DNA of 64,000 bases from Bacteroidales bacterium (GTDB taxonomy: Bacteria > Bacteroidota > Bacteroidia > Bacteroidales > Marinilabiliaceae). How positions within the stretch are numbered: position 1 is the first letter of the stretch; the number at the start of each line of letters is the position of its first letter. The notes below the pieces were generated by a model that made no database searches, had not been told where the DNA came from, and saw only the letters and a list, made by a program, of their open reading frames with translations. Where the stretch lies: NCBI GenBank assembly GCA_003249255.1, contig QKJP01000031.1, positions 1-64,000 on the forward strand, written 5' to 3'. The position numbers were made by a program, and so were the translations under genes. This document shows positions 28,530 through 34,201 of this stretch, piece by piece.

Positions 28530-28797
28530 ACTGCACCATCCCGAACTATCATTGCACCATCCCGAACCCCTATTGCAAGCAGCGAACTGCACCGGCAAGG
28601 CTTACATATACAGTTCGCTGCCTTACAGAAGGCTTTCGGAAGCTTGCAGGAGGCTTTCGCCGGGTGGTTGATGCTGTGCGCTGCATGACAGATGCCGTTT
28701 GGTACCTTGCAATACCTGTTCGCTGCCTTGCAGGAGAAGTTCGCACATTACCATATTCACTTCGGTTACCTGCACATGCTGTTTTGCATGCCTTTCT
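28530..28797 (+). repeat. 21-bp (seven-codon) degenerate tandem array
   Basis: Contiguous 21-base units start at 28530, 28551, 28572, 28593, 28614, 28635, 28656, 28677, 28698, 28719, 28740 and 28761. In one frame they read as heptads such as IAPSRTP, FAALQKA, FGSLQEA, FGTLQYL, FAALQEK and FGYLHML, broken by a TGA in the unit at 28677. Period is strict while sequence is variable. It looks like a decayed coding or non-coding minisatellite. Confidence 0.8.
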
Positions 28798-28873
28798 AAC
28801 GCTTTAGCCTCATTACTATGTTTATTAGCTAATTAAAATTAGTACGCGGGAATAGTGAATCACCTTCCGGAAA

Positions 28874-28920
28874 TACCAAAACACCTTCAGGGTTTTGAAA
28901 GCCTCGTAGGTGTTTTGGTA
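28874..28920. repeat. Perfect 13-bp inverted repeat, 21-base loop
   Basis: TACCAAAACACCT (28874-28886) and AGGTGTTTTGGTA (28908-28920) are exact reverse complements. No T run follows on either side, so it is not a typical terminator. Confidence 0.85.
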
Positions 28921-29024
28921 ATTCAGGTATTATACTTTAAGCCACAATAAAGCATCGTATAACAGTTATGTTCACATTTGCACATTAATCAATTTACACA
29001 TTCAGATTAATTACCTCTACCCCA

Positions 29025-30035
29025 TCAAAAAACGATACATTTCTCCACATCCCTAAACTTAATCTGACTGTCTTGCGAACCATAAATGATTTGCTTGTTA
29101 CCGGGGGTAAACCGGACTGCATTTAATTCCTTTCCATCCTTATCCGAAAAGATTACCGGCTCACCATCACCCTTAACCGACCAAAGTATTATTAAATTAT
29201 CTTCACCTACACTGGCAAGGTACTTTCCATCGCTAGAAAAGGAGACATCTCTAACGATCGACTTATGACCTCTAAAAACTTTTAGTTGTTCTCCGGTTTT
29301 TAAGTCCCATAATATGATTAATGGATTATGAAAAGCCAAATCGGCAGAAACCAGATATTGACCATCAGGACTCATGGTTAAAACTCCAATTAGTTCTCCT
29401 TTATGCCCATCCATGATGGTGGTTACTTCCTCCAATAAATAATCGTAAACAAGTATTTTATTTGAACCGCTAATTAATTTTGATCCATTACCGTTCCATA
29501 TCACACATTGAACGCTCACCGAATCATGAAAATTCAAAACCCTTTGTAATTCTCCTTTATGCAAATCCCAAATTCGAATCATTCCATCTGAAGAAGCTCC
29601 GGCAATTAGAGAATCATTAGGATGAAAATCAATGCAATGAACCATATTAGGCATCATTCGCTCGGTATAGAAAGGTTCGTATTGAACGTATTTATAATTT
29701 GGCGTATGTTGAAAGTTATGAAGCAAATTTTTCGATTGCAGATCATACACCCTAATTGAGCCATCCCATGATGCACTCGCAACCCACTTTTCAGTATGGC
29801 TAAATGCAACATCCCATAGCATTTCCTGATGACCCTTAAATACGTTTACCACCTCACCCGTATTCAAATCCCAAAGCCTCATGGTCTTATCCCACGAACC
29901 CGACAACAACAAATCGCCTTTAGTATTAAGTACCAATGATGTTACGCTCCAATCATGCCCGGCTAACCTCCTGCTTACTTGAGCAGCAAGAGGCAAGGAT
30001 ACAACCATCAAAAAAAACAGTAATCGTTTATTCAT
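29025..30035 (-). CDS. Secreted WD40-repeat beta-propeller protein
   Basis: 336 residues. Signal peptide MNKRLLFFLMVVSLPLAAQ, then about seven WD40 blades with GH...WD repeats (LAGHDWSVTSLVLNTKGDLL, SASWDGSIRVYDL, GASSDGMIRIWDL, FRGHKSIVRDVSFSSDGKYL, SVGEDNLIILW). It probably forms a seven-bladed propeller outside the cytoplasm serving as a protein-binding platform. No enzyme domain and no partner gene are seen. Function unknown. Confidence 0.85.
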   Translation of the reverse strand: MNKRLLFFLMVVSLPLAAQVSRRLAGHDWSVTSLVLNTKGDLLLSGSWDKTMRLWDLNTGEVVNVFKGHQEMLWDVAFSHTEKWVASASWDGSIRVYDLQSKNLLHNFQHTPNYKYVQYEPFYTERMMPNMVHCIDFHPNDSLIAGASSDGMIRIWDLHKGELQRVLNFHDSVSVQCVIWNGNGSKLISGSNKILVYDYLLEEVTTIMDGHKGELIGVLTMSPDGQYLVSADLAFHNPLIILWDLKTGEQLKVFRGHKSIVRDVSFSSDGKYLASVGEDNLIILWSVKGDGEPVIFSDKDGKELNAVRFTPGNKQIIYGSQDSQIKFRDVEKCIVF

Positions 30036-30050
30036 AAAGATTAACGATAT

Positions 30051-30083
30051 TACACCTTCAAGGTTTAAAACCTTGAAGGTGTA
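30051..30083. repeat. 33-nt palindromic element P, copy 1
   Basis: The arms TACACCTTCAAGGTTT (30051-30066) and AAACCTTGAAGGTGTA (30068-30083) are exact reverse complements around a single A. Its structure (16+1+16) is the same as the element at 32053-32085. It lies between the WD40 and M56 genes and could act as a terminator-like hairpin. Confidence 0.9.
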
Positions 30084-30115
30084 GGGTTAATTCCTTCAAA
30101 AAACTTTTTATCAAT

Positions 30116-31369
30116 TTACTGAAGTTCAAAGTTTATGGGAATGGTGAAATCCACTTCAACAGGTTCTCCATTTTTCAGTCCAGGCTGCCAGGCTGGCAAT
30201 GAATTCACAACACGTATAGCTTCGTGGTCTAACAATTTGTAACCAGAACTTCTAACTACTTCAGCATTCTTTACCTGACCTGATATACCTACCCAAAACT
30301 TCACAAACACTTTACCTGCTTGTTCCTTCGCTTTGGCTTCTGCCGGATATTGAACATGATTTTGGATAAACTGCTGCAAGGCCGGAATACCCCCGGGATA
30401 TTCGGGCATTACATCTGCCAGAATGCCTTCACCGGTTTCTTTTGAATCACATTTCAATTTCGATAATTCGGGATTATCGTTTACAACTTCGTTTTCTGGA
30501 GTAGAAGTTTCACAAGAAAACAGCATAACCAAACCGGCAAGTAAAAACATTGCCAGATAGGACTTCACCTTACAAAATGGATTGATTTTATTTAAATTCA
30601 TCATTTTAAATCTTTTTGTGGTTAACGATTGATTGAAGCTATTCACAGGTAACAATTGGGCTCCGGTCACCTGCTTTAACAACAATGCTTTGTAGTGGCC
30701 AATAAAGGTGCCTTTATCCAACACACATCTATCTGCCTGAAATTCGTGTAACTCCTTTAACTGATGGCGCAATAGCCATGCAAAAGGATTAAACCATTGA
30801 ATAATCAAGAATAACTCTACCAGAATTACATCTAAGGAATGTTTTAATTGAACATGTGCCCTTTCGTGCGTCAACACCTGATCCAGATCTTTATCTGAAT
30901 AACCGGATTGATTCATGAAAATGACATTAAAGAAAGAAAAAGGAGCAAAACGACCGGGCAAATCAATTACTTTCACACCTTGAAAAACATTAGCCGTTCG
31001 AATTCTAAAAAGGCCGCCAACTTTTACCAATCCCCACAATAAACGGATTAATAAAATAAAGGCACCTAAACCATAAAGCCAATCTACCTGGGGTACCATT
31101 AGGAGACCGGCAATTAGGCCGGCTTTAGATTGTGATGCATACACATTCACAGTATCTAAAGTCAGCAGCATAAGTTCTTCGCTTTCCCGGCTTGAAAAAC
31201 GAAACGAAAAATGAAGAACCGGCACAAGCGCTGCCATGCTGATTGATAAAAGCAAATAAGCCCTGTTAAACCAAAACATGGCCTCTTTTCTCAGAAAGAG
31301 ATGATAAAAAGCAACTAACAATCCAAGAATGAAAGCAGACTCTAATAAATAATCGATAACTAATTTCAT
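30116..31369 (-). CDS. BlaR1/M56-type membrane metalloprotease fused to a TonB C-terminal domain
   Basis: 417 residues. N-terminal membrane helices (about 5-60, 80-115) are followed by an M56 zinc protease site HERAH (168-172) in DQVLTHERAHVQLKHSLDVI, then another helix and an internal segment with LLAGLVMLFSC. The last 95 residues form a TonB C-terminal domain (YPGGIPALQQFIQNHVQYP, KVFVKFWVGISGQV, AWQPGLKNGEPV). In BlaR1/MecR1 systems the protease responds to an external signal and leads to BlaI cleavage. Here the sensor is a TonB-like domain rather than a penicillin-binding domain. It lies 153 bases downstream of the blaI-like gene, probably in the same operon. Confidence 0.88.
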   Translation of the reverse strand: MKLVIDYLLESAFILGLLVAFYHLFLRKEAMFWFNRAYLLLSISMAALVPVLHFSFRFSSRESEELMLLTLDTVNVYASQSKAGLIAGLLMVPQVDWLYGLGAFILLIRLLWGLVKVGGLFRIRTANVFQGVKVIDLPGRFAPFSFFNVIFMNQSGYSDKDLDQVLTHERAHVQLKHSLDVILVELFLIIQWFNPFAWLLRHQLKELHEFQADRCVLDKGTFIGHYKALLLKQVTGAQLLPVNSFNQSLTTKRFKMMNLNKINPFCKVKSYLAMFLLAGLVMLFSCETSTPENEVVNDNPELSKLKCDSKETGEGILADVMPEYPGGIPALQQFIQNHVQYPAEAKAKEQAGKVFVKFWVGISGQVKNAEVVRSSGYKLLDHEAIRVVNSLPAWQPGLKNGEPVEVDFTIPINFELQ

Positions 31370-31522
31370 ATTTATTTCAATTTAACACTATTAACACGGC
31401 ATTAAGTTCTGAAAATCAAATTTACCACCGCTCACCTCTAACTCCTAAAGGAGCATTCCCCGCGCGGAGATCCCTTTAGGGAACACAAGGGTGTGCGAAA
31501 GGCCTAATTGGAAATTCTTTAG
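31370..31522. other. Spacer between blaI-like and M56 genes with a hairpin
   Basis: CCTAAAGG and CCTTTAGG (about 31443-31480) form an interrupted inverted repeat. It could attenuate transcription between the two genes or be another palindromic element. Confidence 0.35.
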
Positions 31523-31900
31523 TTATTTTTCTTTATCTAGGTCTTCCTTCACCTCATTCATCAGTTTCTCAAACTCATCTATTCCCATCTTATCTTCCTT
31601 TGCAAAAAAGGAAACCAGCTCTTTAAACGAATTCTGAAAATAATTCTTCTTTAAACGCTTCATAAAAGAACTGCGATAATCGTCTTTACTTACTATTGGA
31701 AAATAAACATAGCCTCTACCCTTCTTTTCATGATCTACAAAACCTTTGTTTTCTAAAATCCTTACTATGGTAGAAACGGTATTAATAGCCGGTTTAGGTT
31801 CCGGCAACCCATCAATAATGCTTTTTACTGTGGTTTTGCCCAATTTCCACAGCTCTTGCATGACTTGTTCTTCTGCTTTTGTTAATTCTTTCATATTCAA
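31523..31900 (-). CDS. BlaI/MecI/CopY-family transcriptional repressor
   Basis: 125-residue winged-helix repressor: LTKAEEQVMQELWKLGKTTV, PKPAINTVSTIVRILENKGF (recognition helix region) and HEKKGRGYVYFPIVSKDDYR are typical of BlaI/MecI. The C-terminal half should form the dimer and carry the protease-sensitive site. The divergent-free promoter region upstream has two CAACTAAA/TTTAGTTG operator-like sites (31928-31976), pointing to autoregulation. A second Met two codons in is an alternative start. Paired with the M56-TonB gene downstream. Confidence 0.92.
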   Translation of the reverse strand: MNMKELTKAEEQVMQELWKLGKTTVKSIIDGLPEPKPAINTVSTIVRILENKGFVDHEKKGRGYVYFPIVSKDDYRSSFMKRLKKNYFQNSFKELVSFFAKEDKMGIDEFEKLMNEVKEDLDKEK

Positions 31901-31927
31901 TTCAACTAATTCCTTAGTTCAAATAAA

Positions 31928-31976
31928 CAACTAAAATTTTAGTTGAACAAGTTTTTAAACTATTTTTTTAGTTGAA
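31928..31976 (-). promoter_or_regulatory. Probable BlaI-type operator pair
   Basis: CAACTAAAATTTTAGTTG (31928-31945) is a perfect 18-bp palindrome. A second half-symmetric site, AACTATTTTTTTAGTTG, lies at about 31959-31975. They sit 28-75 bases upstream of the blaI-like start, where a BlaI dimer would block transcription. Confidence 0.7.
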
Positions 31977-32052
31977 TAAACTTTAAAAAAATACCAATTA
32001 CATTTCTTACTCTAAAACACTCTACTAACTATACGTGATAGATCAGTCTCTC

Positions 32053-32085
32053 AAACCTACCAAGTTTTAAAAACCTGGTAGGTTT
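32053..32085. repeat. 33-nt palindromic element P, copy 2
   Basis: AAACCTACCAAGTTTT (32053-32068) and AAAACCTGGTAGGTTT (32070-32085) pair with one mismatch around a single A. It has the same 16+1+16 form as the element at 30051-30083, with different outer sequence. Confidence 0.8.
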
Positions 32086-32089
32086 AAAC

Positions 32090-32124
32090 AAAAGAAAAGC
32101 CCAACCGTAACTAACAGTTGGGCT
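32090..32124 (-). terminator. Minus-strand hairpin terminator
   Basis: AGCCCAAC (32098-32105) pairs with GTTGGGCT (32117-32124). On the minus strand it is followed by a U-rich tail (plus AAAGAAAA). It may end hydG transcription or the small unit described at 32090-32200. Confidence 0.7.
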
Positions 32125-32200
32125 TAAAATATTTCATTTTGAAAATCAGCCTTAATACGTATAAGCAACATTTTTAGTTAGCTGTTTAGATGTTGGGCTT
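32090..32200 (-). ncRNA. Candidate small RNA (tentative)
   Basis: On the minus strand a TACCTTTGC box (plus 32206-32213) is followed by about 110 bases that begin AAAAAGCCCAAC and end in the AGCCCAAC/GTTGGGCT terminator. The 5' GCCCAAC could also pair with the 3' GTTGGGC, giving an alternative long-range fold. No -33 box and no coding frame. It could equally be just the 3' end of hydG mRNA. Confidence 0.3.
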
Positions 32201-32205
32201 TTTTG

Positions 32206-32213
32206 CAAAGGTA
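32206..32213 (-). promoter_or_regulatory. TACCTTTG box, minus strand, downstream of hydG
   Basis: The plus text CAAAGGTA reads TACCTTTG on the minus strand, an exact TAnnTTTG fit. It lies after the hydG stop, so any product would be a short separate transcript. Confidence 0.35.
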
Positions 32214-32285
32214 AACCCTAAATAATTAAAGACTTAATTTGCACATTGACACATTAGCTAATTTGCAAATCAACCCATCAGCACA

Positions 32286-33719
32286 TTAAAAATACAAATC
32301 TCTTTCACCTTGTTTTATCTTCTCCAAACGTTCGATCAGTTTATCTTTAAACTTAGGATCCTCATAATTACCTAACTCGTCCTTTATTAAAGCATAACCT
32401 TTTTCCTTGGCTGTTTCATCAGCATAATCTTCCAAATATTCAGCCAATGTTAACAGGGCATTGGGCTGACAAAAACGTTTGATAAAACCTGGTACCGAGA
32501 ACTCCATAAAGTGCTCTCCTGTACGGTTACGACGATAACAAGCTGTACAGAACGATGGAATAAATCCATTCCCAACCAACTCACTCATCACTTCACTTAA
32601 AGAACGGTTATCACTGATCTGAAACTGCTCATGATCTAAATCCTGTTCTTCCTTATGAGAAGTATAACCTTTCATCTCAATATTGGTACCGCCATCAATT
32701 TGAGAAATACCATACTCCAATATCTCATCGCGAATATCTCCAGGCTCACGTGCCGTTAAGATTAAACCGGTATAAGGTACTGCCAAACGAAGAATGGCTA
32801 CCAACTTGGTAAAGTCCTCATCACTCACCTGGTATTTCGGGTCGATATTTAAACCCGATGCCGACTGAAGCCGCGGGAACGAAATGGTATGGGGTCCAAC
32901 ATTATAAACGGCTTCAAAATGATTAACATGGCGCAATAAACCCATCACTTCGAATCGCCAATCGTAAAGACCCAAAAGAGCACCGATACCAACATCATCA
33001 ATACCTGCCTCTTGAGCCCGATCCAGTCCGGTTAAACGCCAGTCGTAATGCTTTTTAGTACCGCTTTGATGAACTTTCTCGTAGGTTTCTTTATGATAAG
33101 TCTCTTGAAAAATCTGATAGGTTCCAATTCCGGCTTCTTTAACAATCTTATAATCCTCAACATCTAAGGGCGCAGCATTAATGTTAACACGACGAATTTC
33201 GCCATTCTTGTGCTTCACGCCATACACCATCTTGACCGACTCTGCAATAAAATTAGCATCGTAACGGGGATGCTCGCCATACACTAAAATCAATCGCTTA
33301 TGCCCGGTATCCTCTAATGCTTTGACCTGGTCTACAACATCATCCTTTGTTAAAGTGGTGCGTTTTTGTTTTTTATTCGAAGTTCTAAAACCACAGTAAG
33401 TACAGTCGTTTATACACAAGTTACCAATGTACAAGGGTGCAAACAAGACAATACGTTTACCATACACACGCTCTTTCAACTCCTTGGCTGCAGCTTTAAT
33501 TTCTTCGATCAATGCCGGATCATTCGCATTAATTAATACTGCAGTCTCCTCCAATGACAAACGCTCTTTATTTAAAGCTTTTGCAATTACCTCTCTTACT
33601 CGTTCGATAGTTGGATCTTCATTTGCATGAAGCAGTTGCCATATTTCATCCTCATCGATGAAAGCTTGCATTGGTTTATCCTCTATCTTGTATTTTTGCG
33701 GATTGTATACTATAGCCAT
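32286..33719 (-). CDS. hydG: [FeFe]-hydrogenase maturase HydG (radical SAM tyrosine lyase)
   Basis: Cleaves tyrosine to give the CO and cyanide ligands of the H-cluster. 477 residues, the usual length. SAM cluster motif CINDCTYCGFRTSNKK near residue 105. Typical HydG/ThiH text includes RLILVYGEHPRYDANFI, YQIFQETYHKETYEKVHQSG and FPRLQSASGLN. The C-terminal auxiliary cluster motif CTACYRRNRTGEHFMEF distinguishes HydG from ThiH. The start is supported by a TAATTTTGC promoter box 40 bases upstream. It is not beside hydE (7 kb away), and hydF is not in the window. Confidence 0.95.
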   Translation of the reverse strand: MAIVYNPQKYKIEDKPMQAFIDEDEIWQLLHANEDPTIERVREVIAKALNKERLSLEETAVLINANDPALIEEIKAAAKELKERVYGKRIVLFAPLYIGNLCINDCTYCGFRTSNKKQKRTTLTKDDVVDQVKALEDTGHKRLILVYGEHPRYDANFIAESVKMVYGVKHKNGEIRRVNINAAPLDVEDYKIVKEAGIGTYQIFQETYHKETYEKVHQSGTKKHYDWRLTGLDRAQEAGIDDVGIGALLGLYDWRFEVMGLLRHVNHFEAVYNVGPHTISFPRLQSASGLNIDPKYQVSDEDFTKLVAILRLAVPYTGLILTAREPGDIRDEILEYGISQIDGGTNIEMKGYTSHKEEQDLDHEQFQISDNRSLSEVMSELVGNGFIPSFCTACYRRNRTGEHFMEFSVPGFIKRFCQPNALLTLAEYLEDYADETAKEKGYALIKDELGNYEDPKFKDKLIERLEKIKQGERDLYF

Positions 33720-33758
33720 GTCTTCTTATTCTCCGTAAATCGCAACGGAATTGGTCGG

Positions 33759-33766
33759 CAAAATTA
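33759..33766 (-). promoter_or_regulatory. -7 box TAATTTTG upstream of hydG
   Basis: Plus CAAAATTA reads TAATTTTG on the minus strand, 40 bases before the hydG ATG. It is identical to the box before hydE. Confidence 0.6.
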
Positions 33767-33808
33767 GCAATTAAATCAGTAATTTAAGCAGTAAACTACC
33801 TGAATAAT

Positions 33809-33967
33809 CAGGGAAATCGCTTTTAAGACACGATTAACAGGATTTACAAGATTTTTTTTAAAAAAAATAATCATAGCTGTAAGCCTGTTAATCGCGTAAA
33901 TCGGGTCAAAAAAAAACATGTGGTTAAACTTTGTTTCCTACAAAAAATGTTAATGGCAAAACCCCAG
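33809..33967 (+). repeat. MITE-like repeat family R2, copy 2
   Basis: It starts CAGGGAAATCGCTTTTAAG, contains GATTAACAGGATTTACAAG and ATGTGGTTAAACTTTG, and ends GGCAAAACCCCAG. It is flanked by similar 13-mers, ACCTGAATAATCA (33798) and ACCTGAACAATCA (33968), which might be a target duplication but overlap the element start by two bases. Confidence 0.85.
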
Positions 33968-34201
33968 ACCTGAACAATCACCTCTTTTTTTTCGGCGAGA
34001 CAACACCAAACATCATTAGTTAACAATATTCTTATTTCACTCAATAAGATTCTTTCATTAAATTTATGTTAATAAAACTAAATAATAAGAATAAAAAAGG
34101 GGCAATATCTAAAAGGATTATAAAAAAGCTAACATTCGTTAAATATGTAACAAAATCGTCAAACTATCGTTCCACTCACCAAAACCAATTTTTATTTAAC
34201 C

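Larger units (their letters stand above)
28127..29024. other. Long gene-free, repeat-rich stretch
   Basis: It holds an inverted copy of repeat R2 (28194-28345), the 21-bp periodic array (28530-28797), a 13-bp inverted repeat (28874-28920) and ATTTGCACATTAATC-type repeats (about 28970-29005). Base composition is visibly more GC-rich across 28530-28800 than in the rest of the window. No intact gene is present. Confidence 0.6.
31901..32285. other. Gene-free stretch between blaI-like gene and hydG
   Basis: From left to right: operator palindromes (31928-31976), palindrome P copy 2 (32053-32085), a minus-strand terminator (32090-32124), a short possible small-RNA unit with a TACCTTTG box (32206-32213), and CACATTGACACATTAGC-type repeats (about 32238-32288). 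Confidence 0.5.
33720..34201. other. Gene-free stretch between hydG and the first tandem receptor
   Basis: It holds the hydG promoter box (33759-33766, minus), R2 repeat copy 2 (33809-33967) and a 230-base AT-rich leader before the receptor gene. I found no recognisable riboswitch in that leader. Confidence 0.45.

Noticed and set aside
28294-28539. 81-codon minus-strand frame over R2 and the array start
   Set aside because: Half of it is repeat element; no family likeness.
28458-28688. 76-codon frame covering the first part of the 21-bp array
   Set aside because: It ends at the TGA inside a repeat unit, has no upstream signals and does not continue; treated as part of the repeat rather than a gene.
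33968-34201. Cobalamin or other riboswitch before the tandem receptors
   Set aside because: I could not find the conserved cobalamin box or any other riboswitch core in the leader.
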